64,000 bases of DNA, taken from Roseobacter sp. GAI101 (GTDB taxonomy: Bacteria; Pseudomonadota; Alphaproteobacteria; Rhodobacterales; Rhodobacteraceae). Below are positions 54,781-62,758 of the stretch, one piece after another (the stretch's first letter is position 1; the number at the start of each line of letters is the position of its first letter). Both the position numbers and the translations under genes were made by a program. The notes beneath the pieces were generated by a model. That model was not told the DNA's origin, did no database searches, and saw only the letters and a program-made list of their open reading frames with translations. Location of the stretch: positions 460,529 through 524,528 of the forward strand of contig NZ_DS999213.1 in NCBI RefSeq assembly GCF_000156335.1, written 5' to 3'.

Positions 54781-55419
54781 TCACAGAGACTCGAGCGCGA
54801 CCTTTAGATCACCGTAGCCGGTAAAGCGCCGCTCGAAGATGAGGCCCAGTGTTGCGGCGCAGGTTTTGGCCTTTTCGGTCAGGGCTGGATCGTCGGTCTG
54901 AGCCTGATACACGAGTTTTTCATAATTGCCGAAGTACATGTCACGCAGTTCGGGGTGGCGATCAAGGCCCATCGGCTTGATGATGAAGGCGTCGAATTGG
55001 CGAACCAGAAAATCCGTGAGATAAAAGGTCGTAATTTCGGTCTCTGCGGTTTCGGCGAACCGGGCGTTGCCTTCGTAAAAGCTGTAGCAATGGGGGCCTG
55101 CGACCATCTGCACTCCCATTTCATCACAGGCAGCTTGCAGCAATCCACCGGTGCCGCAATCGGCGTAAACCACAAAGATATCGTCATATTGGTCGCGATG
55201 CTTGGCCACGGCTGCACGCACGGCATCGGTGATCTTTTCCGGGTATAGATGCAAGTTGGCGGGCAGGCAGGTTAAATCCAGGTGTGTCCAGCCATTGGCG
55301 GCCTTCAGGTCCAGTATTTCGCGGGCCAGTGCACCGCAGGCGATCAGCAGAATGCGACCCTTGGCAGCCTCAAGCGCGAGACCGTTTTCGGTGAGGTGCT
55401 GATCTGATGGCTGCTGCAT
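54781..55419 (-). CDS. DUF1638 family protein
   Basis: A 212-residue protein with the DUF1638 fold. VYADCGTGGLLQAACDEMGV and AGPHCYSFYEG carry conserved Cys/His residues suited to metal or corrinoid binding, and ILLIACGALAREILDL opens the domain. The start at 55419 gives MQQPSDQHL. Function is unproven, but the gene lies next to a corrinoid protein gene on the same strand and near a homocysteine methyltransferase, a context that suggests a part in B12-dependent methyl transfer. A terminator at 55437 separates it from the corrinoid gene. Confidence 0.85.
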   Translation of the reverse strand: MQQPSDQHLTENGLALEAAKGRILLIACGALAREILDLKAANGWTHLDLTCLPANLHLYPEKITDAVRAAVAKHRDQYDDIFVVYADCGTGGLLQAACDEMGVQMVAGPHCYSFYEGNARFAETAETEITTFYLTDFLVRQFDAFIIKPMGLDRHPELRDMYFGNYEKLVYQAQTDDPALTEKAKTCAATLGLIFERRFTGYGDLKVALESL

Positions 55420-55436
55420 GGTGTCCTTCAAACGAC

Positions 55437-55466
55437 AAAGGCCCCTCCGGTTCGGGAGAGGCCCTT
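55437..55466 (-). terminator. Terminator between the corrinoid gene and DUF1638
   Basis: On the minus strand, arms AAGGGCCTCTCC and GGAGGGGCCTT with a 6-base loop, then TTGTCGTTT, 19 bases after the corrinoid gene stop codon. It makes DUF1638 partly independent of the corrinoid gene. Confidence 0.75.
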
Positions 55467-55484
55467 GCACTTTATATCACAGGC

Positions 55485-56183
55485 TCAGGCCTTGGCGCTA
55501 TTGTGTTTGCGACCGACCCATTCCTTGGCGGTTTCAACGGCGACGGCGGCATCCCGGCAATAGGCGTCTGCACCGATAGCCTTGCCGAATTCCTCGTTCA
55601 GCGGGGCACCACCGACCAGAACGATATAGTCATCGCGAATGCCCTGTTCGATCATCGTGTCGATCACGACCTTCATGTACGGCATGGTCGTGGTCAGCAG
55701 GGCGGACATGCCCAGAATATCGGGGCCTTCGGTTTCCATCGCTTCAAGATATTTCTCGACCGAGTTGTTGATGCCCAGATCAACCACTTCAAATCCGGCA
55801 CCTTCCATCATCATCGACACAAGGTTCTTGCCGATATCGTGGATGTCGCCTTTGACTGTGCCGATCACCATTTTGCCGACCCGCGGTGCACCGGTTTCAG
55901 CCAGCAACGGCTTGAGAATGGCCATGCCGCCCTTCATCGCGTTCGCAGCAAGCAGAACCTCGGGAACGAACAGGATACCGTCACGGAAATCCGCGCCGAC
56001 AATGGTCATGCCGCCGACAAGCGCTTTGGTCAGGACGTCATAGGGGGCCCATCCGCGCGAAATCAGAATGTTCACGCCTTCTTCGATCTCTTCGCGCATA
56101 CCATCATAGAGATCGTCGAACATTTGCTGAACAAGTTCTTCGTCGTCCAGATCGGCAAGGATAATTTCGTCTTCATCCGACAT
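55485..56183 (-). CDS. Cobalamin-binding protein (methyltransferase corrinoid protein, MetH B12-domain type)
   Basis: A 232-residue protein made of a helical cap domain (about residues 1-95, WAPYDVLTKALVGGMTIVGA and FVPEVLLAANAMKGGM) and a Rossmann-like B12-binding domain with GTVKGDIHDIGKNLV, whose DxHxxG His ligates cobalt. The C-terminal part contains SALLTTTMPYM and IVLVGGAPLNEEFG. This is what remains of methionine synthase when it is split, and the homocysteine-activating part is encoded 1.3 kb away (57462). A pterin-binding partner is not in the window. Confidence 0.93.
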   Translation of the reverse strand: MSDEDEIILADLDDEELVQQMFDDLYDGMREEIEEGVNILISRGWAPYDVLTKALVGGMTIVGADFRDGILFVPEVLLAANAMKGGMAILKPLLAETGAPRVGKMVIGTVKGDIHDIGKNLVSMMMEGAGFEVVDLGINNSVEKYLEAMETEGPDILGMSALLTTTMPYMKVVIDTMIEQGIRDDYIVLVGGAPLNEEFGKAIGADAYCRDAAVAVETAKEWVGRKHNSAKA

Positions 56184-56385
56184 AGTCGTTCCTCATCGGT
56201 TAACTTGCCCGCGCGGGCTTTCGCCCTTTTGTCACGGAAAATGATAAAACATCGTGCATTTTGCGACACGGCCCGCATCAAGTGCGACGCGACGCTTTCT
56301 TTTCAGTTAGCGCTGATCCGCCTGTAAAACAATGGTTTGACGATTGATACTTGACCGTGTTCATACTTTGTTCCAAAAGTTTTAA

Positions 56386-57465
56386 ATGGATCGTGAAGAG
56401 CATAGATATAATCTGGCAGGACGGGGCGTTTCGGGCAATGTCGCGGGGCGTTTCGAGCGGCTGACCGTTGACGCTGTCGACGACGGTTGGGACCTCGACG
56501 AGGGGCCGTTGCCGATGATGCGCACGCATGTGAGCGAGGAGGCGGCGCGCAGTGTCATCACCTATAACTGCTCTCCTGATCTGCCGTTTGACCGGTCGAT
56601 CAACCCCTATCGGGGCTGCGAACATGGCTGCGTTTACTGTTTCGCGCGGCCCAGTCACGCCTATCTTGGCATGTCGCCGGGGCTGGATTTCGAAACCCGG
56701 TTGATTGCTCGCCCGCAGGCGGCTGACGTTTTGCGGCGGGAATTGGCGGCGAAACGCTATCAGGTGGCCCCGATCGCCATCGGTACGAATACGGACCCCT
56801 ATCAGCCGATTGAAAAGAAATACAAAATCACCCGTCACCTGCTCGAGGTTTTGTCCGAGGTCAATCATCCCGTCGCCATTGTCACCAAGGGCAGCCTGAT
56901 TGAACGCGACATCGATATATTGTCAGATATGGCCACGCGGGGGCTGGTCCGGGTCGGCATTTCGGTCACGACCCTTGACGCCAGGCTTGGCCGGTTGATG
57001 GAGCCGCGCGCGCCCGCGCCAGGACGCCGTTTACAGATGATCGAACGCCTGGCCAAAGCAGGCATTCCGGTGCGGGTGATGGCGTCGCCGATGGTGCCGG
57101 CGCTAACTGACCCGGAACTTGAGGGAATCCTCGAGGTGGGGCGTGATGCTGGCGCGCGATCGGCCAGTTGGATCATGCTGCGCTTGCCGCACGAGGTGTC
57201 AGAGTTGATGCAGGACTGGCTGGCCAAGCATTATCCGGACCGGGCCAACAGGATCATGGCGCGCTTGCGTGAAATGCACGGTGGGAAGGCATATGACGCG
57301 AACTGGCATACGCGTATGCGCGGGACGGGCCCTTATGCCGACATCATCGCGCAACGCTTTGATTTGGCAGTGAAAAGGCTGGGATTATCCACCCTTTCAC
57401 CGCCCATGCGCTGCGATTTGTTCCGCCCGCCCAGGCAGGCGAGCGCACAGTTGGATCTATTCTAG
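56386..57465 (+). CDS. PA0069-family radical SAM protein (SplB-like)
   Basis: A 359-residue radical S-adenosylmethionine enzyme. The 4Fe-4S site is NPYRGCEHGCVYCFARP, a C-x3-C-x2-C motif near residue 82, followed by YLGMSPGLDFETRL. Relatives include spore photoproduct lyase-like and PA0069-type proteins of unknown substrate. It is transcribed opposite to its neighbours, between the corrinoid and homocysteine methyltransferase genes. Its stop and that of the latter share the palindrome CTAG (57462-57465). Confidence 0.9.
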   Translation: MDREEHRYNLAGRGVSGNVAGRFERLTVDAVDDGWDLDEGPLPMMRTHVSEEAARSVITYNCSPDLPFDRSINPYRGCEHGCVYCFARPSHAYLGMSPGLDFETRLIARPQAADVLRRELAAKRYQVAPIAIGTNTDPYQPIEKKYKITRHLLEVLSEVNHPVAIVTKGSLIERDIDILSDMATRGLVRVGISVTTLDARLGRLMEPRAPAPGRRLQMIERLAKAGIPVRVMASPMVPALTDPELEGILEVGRDAGARSASWIMLRLPHEVSELMQDWLAKHYPDRANRIMARLREMHGGKAYDANWHTRMRGTGPYADIIAQRFDLAVKRLGLSTLSPPMRCDLFRPPRQASAQLDLF

Positions 57466-58485
57466 ACCGGTTTCGCGCCGCGACGGCCGCGGCGGGGGCC
57501 GCGCACCGGACCTTCGCCATCTGTGCCGTCGCTTGCGGACGAGAAAGCACCGAGCGCTTCGACAATCTGTTCCAGTGTCGGCGCGTCGCCTTTGGGACGG
57601 CTATCAAGGGCTTCGCGCATATGCACCAGATGCTCCGGCATGGTGCCACAGCAACCGCCGATGATAGAGGCACCGCAATTGCGGGCCATTTCGGCGTAAT
57701 CGGCCATCAATTCAGGTGTGCCATCGTAGTGGATGTGACCTTCGACGTATTTGGGGATGCCAGCGTTGCCTTTTGATACGATCGGTGTCGACTTGCCTTT
57801 GGAGGCAAAGCCCAAGACCGTGCGCAACACGTCGGATGCGCCCGTGCCACAGTTGGCACCATATGCCAGCGGCATGTTGTCCAGCGCGTGCACCATATCG
57901 ACCATCGCTTCCGAGGTCATGCCCATCATCGTGCGGCCTGCGGTGTCAAAGCTCATCGTGCCGACCCAATCAAGGCCGGCAAGTTTGAACCCTTTCGGCG
58001 GCGGCGCGGTATTCTTCGGGTGCGCTGATCGTTTCCAGCCAACCCACATCCGCGCCGCCGGCTTTCAACCCATCCGCCGTTTCATGAAACATCTCAACGG
58101 CCAAGGCGTGTGTAAGGGGGCCGACGGGCTCCATAATCTCGCCGGTGGGGCCGACGGACCCGGCGACGATCACCTTGCGACCGGCCTGATCGGCCACTTC
58201 GCGAGCCAGTTCGGCGGAAACGCGGCTAAGCTCGTGAGCGCGTTTTTCAGCGCCGTGCAGTTTCAACCGCGATGCATTGGCACCGAAAGAGTTGGTCAGG
58301 AAGATGTCGCTGCCCGATTCCACGGCACCTTTGTAAAGCTTGATGATGTTTTGCGGCTCATCCGTGTTCCACATCTCGGGGGCGTCGCCGGACATCAACC
58401 CCATGTTGAACAGGTTCGTCCCCGTGGCACCATCCGCCAGCAGCGTGCCTTTTTCAGCCAGAAGATCAATGAGAGGGTTGGACAT
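57462..58485 (-). CDS. Homocysteine S-methyltransferase (MetH/BHMT type), interrupted by a frameshift
   Basis: Zinc-dependent enzyme activating homocysteine for methylation. The first 165 or so codons (MSNPLIDLLAEKGTLLADGA..., NSFGANASRLKLHG) end prematurely at the AAA/TTT run 57993-57995. Dropping one base restores EGFKLAGLDWVGTMSFDTAG and the zinc-Cys segments GANCGTGASD and IIGGCCGTMPEHL, and gives about 340 residues, the usual length. It ends with an Arg/Gly-rich tail. With the corrinoid protein at 55485 it looks like two parts of a split methionine synthase; betaine as methyl donor is the alternative. It overlaps the radical SAM gene end-to-end by four bases. Confidence 0.85.
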
Positions 58486-58521
58486 GAATACGCTCCGCTA
58501 AAGATGTGATTGCGTGTCTTC

Positions 58522-60396
58522 TCACGATGCCAAACGTGAGGCAACCTCATAATTCTCATCATCGTGATGAGGTTGGGCGGCAATTAGCGGGGCATCAGGG
58601 CGATGGACGGCACGTGTAATGTCGGCCAGACTGATTGCCAAAAGAGCGCGGTTCGGTGCTGCAGCGTAAAGCGGTTGCCAGCGCGGACGGAAGTTTGATT
58701 TGAACTGGCGCAAGCCCGCACCGCCGCTTTGCTGAACCACATATTGCGCCAGTTTCACCATCCATCTTGATGATGGATGAGGGCAGGCGGGTGTGGCGGC
58801 AAGGCTGAGCCGCGGAATTGCACGGTGCGCAGCGCACATGATCGCGTGGTGTATCAGGCAGTGCATCGTGCCGTCAGGGGTGTCGGGCTGCTGGCGCATC
58901 AGGTCAAGGCACCACTCATGCGTGCTGGTGTGGAAACTGGCGAATGCAATCAACGTATTACCGTGATAAGCCAGAAAAACTTGCTGATGGGCCAGATAGT
59001 CGGCGCAAAACACCCCCATTGTGCCGCCACGAGCGCGGCCATTCGTTTGCTGCCACGCCGCGTCGATCTGCGCCATCTTTGCCAGGGGCAGTGTGCTTGA
59101 CTGCGTTATGATGATCCCCCCTTTTTGGGCGGCACGCAGTTTCCGGCGCAGGGTGCGAAACGGCGCGGGTTCGGTGTTGAAGCTGAGCGGCTGCAAGACA
59201 GCCTCGTCCGCGATGTGAGAGATGAACCAGGCGTTGGAGCGTGCCAGCAGCGCGGTTCTTGCGCTGCATTTATAAAGCATCGGGATCAGGTTTTTGCGAC
59301 GGGCTTCGGTCTTGACTGTTTCGAGAAACTGACGGGTTGGCCGGTTCAGCGGGTCAAACAGGGCGCAAAGCGCTTGGCCGGTCGGCCAGACGGCGCAATC
59401 AGTCTGGTCCCCTTGCAACAAATACCCACCATTTTGCCGGATTACACCAACCTCGGCACGCACGGCATTTTTCGGGATCATCATTGTGGCGTGTCCGGTT
59501 GATACCGCCTTTGCCAGAGGGCGCATCATGGCAATCATGCCGATCAATGCAGGGGCCGCATAATACACCGCGCGAAAGGCGATGATCCCGCTGAGCAATT
59601 GAACCGACGATGCGTCAGGCAAGGAACCGAAAAGCACGAGTTCAAACGGGCCGACACCGCCCGGGGTCCCAGTCACCAGCGCGGCCCCCAAGGCCAGCAT
59701 GAACAGCGGCAACAGGGTGGTAAAGGCGATGACATCACCGGGAATCAGAAGGTAAAGCGCCGTGGCCGCTGCCAGCGTATCCAGCGCCGTCCAGAACAGG
59801 ATGGAGCCGAAAGCCGAAAGACTTGGTACCTTCATGCTCAGACGGCCGATGGTGAGGGTGGGGTGAAGAAACGCCGCTGCAACTGCCACGGGCAGCAACA
59901 GGACAACGGCGAGCGCGGGCCAGAACGTAAAGGCCGGTGCAGGCAGAACAAGGCAGGCAACTGCGGTGACGACCAGCAAGGCGGCCATGAAGCTGGCGCA
60001 GATGAAGGCGGACAAGCGCAGCGCCATGCCCATGCTGATGCCGGGCAACATGCGCCAGCGGGCGACGGCACCGGTAAGGATACCCATCCCCAGGGTTTGG
60101 GCAAGGGCGATCGCTGCCGTGCCGGAAAGACTGGCGTGCCGTGCCGAAATACCGGTCCGGAAATGTCGGTGGGCCGTCGCGTCGTAGCGCCCCAAGGCCA
60201 GAAAGCTTACGCAAGTGCAAATGGCGGCCAATACGAAGGACATCGGATGCAGTCCGTGCAATTCGACGAAAACCTCCTGCCAGAAGTCCGGTGCCAGCTG
60301 CGCCAGAATGAGCCACAGGCATGCAACGCCGACTGCCAGCGATGCACCCAGCTGAACCGCGCGCATCCTGTATTTGAACATGAAATCTTTGATCAT
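58522..60396 (-). CDS. MprF-like protein (membrane flippase domain plus DUF2156)
   Basis: A 624-residue protein with about ten hydrophobic segments over residues 1-320, as in the lysyl-phosphatidylglycerol flippase, then a cytoplasmic DUF2156 domain (about 330-600) resembling the lysyltransferase part. GLRQFKSNFRPRWQPLYAAAP is the conserved acyl-transferase-like segment. MprF moves aminoacylated lipids and lowers surface charge; which amino acid is used here is not known. It follows the ATPase zeta gene on the same strand, with a terminator between. Confidence 0.82.
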   Translation of the reverse strand: MIKDFMFKYRMRAVQLGASLAVGVACLWLILAQLAPDFWQEVFVELHGLHPMSFVLAAICTCVSFLALGRYDATAHRHFRTGISARHASLSGTAAIALAQTLGMGILTGAVARWRMLPGISMGMALRLSAFICASFMAALLVVTAVACLVLPAPAFTFWPALAVVLLLPVAVAAAFLHPTLTIGRLSMKVPSLSAFGSILFWTALDTLAAATALYLLIPGDVIAFTTLLPLFMLALGAALVTGTPGGVGPFELVLFGSLPDASSVQLLSGIIAFRAVYYAAPALIGMIAMMRPLAKAVSTGHATMMIPKNAVRAEVGVIRQNGGYLLQGDQTDCAVWPTGQALCALFDPLNRPTRQFLETVKTEARRKNLIPMLYKCSARTALLARSNAWFISHIADEAVLQPLSFNTEPAPFRTLRRKLRAAQKGGIIITQSSTLPLAKMAQIDAAWQQTNGRARGGTMGVFCADYLAHQQVFLAYHGNTLIAFASFHTSTHEWCLDLMRQQPDTPDGTMHCLIHHAIMCAAHRAIPRLSLAATPACPHPSSRWMVKLAQYVVQQSGGAGLRQFKSNFRPRWQPLYAAAPNRALLAISLADITRAVHRPDAPLIAAQPHHDDENYEVASRLAS

Positions 60397-60463
60397 TCTA
60401 TTCCCCGACCAACCCGGGGACGACCATAGACAACAACATCATTCCGGAATGTTAAGACGTTAA

Positions 60464-60501
60464 AAAAACGCGCCTTCGATTTAACTCAAAGGCGCGTTTT
60501 T
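60464..60501 (-). terminator. Terminator after the ATPase zeta-subunit gene
   Basis: Arms AAAAACGCGCCTT and AAGGCGCGTTTTT around a 12-base loop. The A- and T-rich arm ends make it work in both directions; it lies 28 bases after the zeta gene stop codon. Confidence 0.88.
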
Positions 60502-60529
60502 CCGGCTGGCGGGGGTTGGATCAACGGGA

Positions 60530-60847
60530 TTAGTCAACTTCTTTCATCAACTGGGCCTTCGCTTCGACCATCAATTCCGCCATTTTTGCGCGGATATCGG
60601 ATTCTTCGACGCGACTGCCCAGATCGCCCGAGACCTTGCGGTAAACATCTTCCTCACCTGCTTCTTCAAAGTCGGATTTCACGACTTCGACGGCGTAAGC
60701 GGCGGCTTCATCGCCAGTTTTGCCCAGATGTTCCGCAGCCCAAAGGCCCAAAAGCTTGTTGCGGCGCGCTTCGGCCTTGAACTGCATTTCCGAATCGTGG
60801 GCGAATTTGTTTTCAAATGCCTTTTCGCGATCATTGAAGGTGCTCAT
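60530..60847 (-). CDS. F1-ATPase inhibitor, zeta subunit (DUF1476)
   Basis: A 105-residue helical protein that blocks F1-ATPase rotation in alphaproteobacteria. The start MSTFNDREKAFENKFAHD is the inhibitory region seen in this family, and GLWAAEHLGKTGDEAAAYA with the later DLGSRVEESDIRAKMAEL blocks complete the fold. The ATG at 60847 is used; an upstream extension is not conserved. It is divergent from purC (162 bases between). Confidence 0.94.
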   Translation of the reverse strand: MSTFNDREKAFENKFAHDSEMQFKAEARRNKLLGLWAAEHLGKTGDEAAAYAVEVVKSDFEEAGEEDVYRKVSGDLGSRVEESDIRAKMAELMVEAKAQLMKEVD

Positions 60848-61009
60848 TCTGGATCTCCTGTTAAATAACGTTGGATGTAACAGATATGGAGAGCCGCAGG
60901 CGCGACAGCAAGGGCCACGCGCTTGCGCGATGGGGTCGCTTGGACTATGTGACACTTAAAATGGGCCGTTTGGGTTTTTCCGCTGGTCTGAAGTCTGGAA
61001 GGGATGTGC

Positions 61010-61771
61010 ATGGCCCGTCGCACCAAAATCTATGAAGGCACGGCTAAAATCTTGTACGAAGGGCCTGAACCGGGCACCATCGTCCAGTATTTCAAGGACG
61101 ACACGACCGCCTTCCAGTCAGAGAAACGCGCCACCATCGAAGGCAAGGGCGTGTTGAACAACCGGCTGTCCGAATTCTTCATGACCGGGTTGAACAACAT
61201 CGGCGTGCCGACGCATTTCATCAAACGGCTGAACATGCGCGAACAGCTGGTCCGTCAGGCCGAGATCGTGCCGCTTGAGATCGTCGTGCGCAACTATGCG
61301 GCGGGGTCTTTCGCCTCACGTCTTGGGATTGAAGAGGGCATTCAACTGCCGCGCCCGATTGTCGAATATCACTTCAAGAACAACGATCTGGGCGATCCGC
61401 TAGTCACAGAAGAGCATATTGCCGCCTTCGGGTGGGCGGGACAGCAGGATATGGAAGACATCCTGAGCCTGTCACTGAGGGTCAATGACTTTATGTCTGG
61501 CGTGATGATGGCCGTCGGCATCCGTCTGGTGGATTTCCGGATTGAGGTCGGCCGGGTTTATGACGGTGATTTCCAGCGTTTGATCATCGCGGACGAGATC
61601 AGCCCGGACAGCTGCCGTCTGTGGGATATTGAGACAGGTCAAAAGCTGGACAAGGATGTGTTTCGGCGCGATCTGGGGTCGCTGACCGATGCCTACACGG
61701 AAGTTGCGCGGCGTCTGGGTGTGATGCCCAAGACGTCGACACCGATGATGAAACCGACGTTGATCAACTGA
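61010..61771 (+). CDS. purC: SAICAR synthetase
   Basis: A 253-residue enzyme joining CAIR and aspartate in purine synthesis. [32 protein letters not shown] and [19 protein letters not shown] motifs are present. Two ATGs (61004 and 61010) are possible; GGAAGG is spaced seven bases before the second, which gives the usual [10 protein letters not shown] beginning. purS and purQ follow, so the three are one operon. Confidence 0.97.
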   Translation: MARRTKIYEGTAKILYEGPEPGTIVQYFKDDTTAFQSEKRATIEGKGVLNNRLSEFFMTGLNNIGVPTHFIKRLNMREQLVRQAEIVPLEIVVRNYAAGSFASRLGIEEGIQLPRPIVEYHFKNNDLGDPLVTEEHIAAFGWAGQQDMEDILSLSLRVNDFMSGVMMAVGIRLVDFRIEVGRVYDGDFQRLIIADEISPDSCRLWDIETGQKLDKDVFRRDLGSLTDAYTEVARRLGVMPKTSTPMMKPTLIN

Positions 61772-61787
61772 GGCTGGCGTTGGATAT

Positions 61788-61809
61788 GAGTTTATTTTGC
61801 AAAATGAAG
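61788..61809 (+). repeat. 22-base intergenic motif, copy D
   Basis: Begins GAGTTTAT and ends GCAAAATGAAG, in the 52-base gap between purC and purS, just before the AAGGAG ribosome-binding site of purS. Here it is read in the sense direction of an operon and could not act as a strong terminator. Confidence 0.65.
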
Positions 61810-61823
61810 CAAGGAGACGCGCC

Positions 61824-62054
61824 ATGAAAGCACGGGTGCATGTGATGTTGAAGAACGGTGTTCTGGACCCGCAAGGCGAGGCCGTGCGCCACGCACTCGG
61901 GGCGATGGGCTTTGACGGGGTCAAGGGCGTCCGGCAGGGCAAGGTGATCGAGCTGGATCTGGCCGAGGGCACAAGCGAGGCGGATGTCGAGGCGATGTGC
62001 GAAAAGCTGCTGGCCAACACGGTGATTGAATCCTACAGCGTGGAGATGGTCTGA
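61824..62054 (+). CDS. purS: FGAM synthase subunit PurS
   Basis: A 76-residue small subunit of the PurLQS complex, which moves ammonia from PurQ to Pur[21 protein letters not shown] and [15 protein letters not shown] are conserved. AAGGAG sits 8 bases before the ATG. The stop overlaps purQ (TGATG). Confidence 0.95.
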   Translation: MKARVHVMLKNGVLDPQGEAVRHALGAMGFDGVKGVRQGKVIELDLAEGTSEADVEAMCEKLLANTVIESYSVEMV

Positions 62055-62722
62055 TGCATGCAGCCGTCGTTGTTTTTCCCGGCTCTAACTGTGACCGTGA
62101 TCTGGCGGTAGCATTCGAAGCGGCAGGAGCCAAAGTGTCGATGGTCTGGCACAAGGATACGGTGTTGCCCGAAGGTGTCGATATCGTCGGCATTCCGGGT
62201 GGTTTTTCTTACGGGGATTACCTGCGTTGTGGCGCGATCGCGGCAAATTCTCCGATCTGCGGTGAAGTGGCGGCCCATGCGCAGCGCGGCGGTTACGTTA
62301 TGGGAATCTGCAACGGCTTTCAGGTTCTGACTGAAACGGGTCTGCTGCCCGGCGCGCTTTTGCGCAATGCGGGGCTCAAGTATATCTGCAAGACGGTCGG
62401 CCTGCGGGTGATGACGTCGGACAGCGATTTCACCTCTGGCTATACTGTCGGGTCCGAGATCAATATCCCGATCGCCCATCACGATGGCAACTACTTCGCC
62501 GACGCGGACACCATTGCGCGCTTGCAGGGCGAAGACCGCGTGGCGTTCACCTATACCGACAATCCAAATGGCGCGCAGGCCGATATTGCGGGCATCCTGT
62601 CGGAGAACCGGCGTGTGCTTGGCATGATGCCGCATCCCGAACGCGCGGCCGATGCCGGGCACGGGGGCACCGACGGGGTGGCGCTCTTCCGCGCATTGGC
62701 GGGGGCACTGGTCACAGCGTGA
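62054..62722 (+). CDS. purQ: FGAM synthase glutaminase subunit PurQ
   Basis: A 222-residue class I glutamine amidotransferase that supplies ammonia to PurL. The nucleophile Cys is in [11 protein letters not shown], the oxyanion strand is [14 protein letters not shown], and His/Glu lie in [10 protein letters not shown]. It overlaps purS by one base. purL is not in the window. Confidence 0.97.
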   Translation: MHAAVVVFPGSNCDRDLAVAFEAAGAKVSMVWHKDTVLPEGVDIVGIPGGFSYGDYLRCGAIAANSPICGEVAAHAQRGGYVMGICNGFQVLTETGLLPGALLRNAGLKYICKTVGLRVMTSDSDFTSGYTVGSEINIPIAHHDGNYFADADTIARLQGEDRVAFTYTDNPNGAQADIAGILSENRRVLGMMPHPERAADAGHGGTDGVALFRALAGALVTA

Positions 62723-62758
62723 CTTGAGTGCGCCCTTGAGGTTGCATAGATTGGCGGT

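Noticed and set aside
56184..56385. Possible SAM or SAH riboswitch in the leader of the corrinoid gene
   Set aside because: I looked for SAM-II, SAM/SAH and SAH-type conserved cores on both strands and could not match any; decide with covariance-model search.
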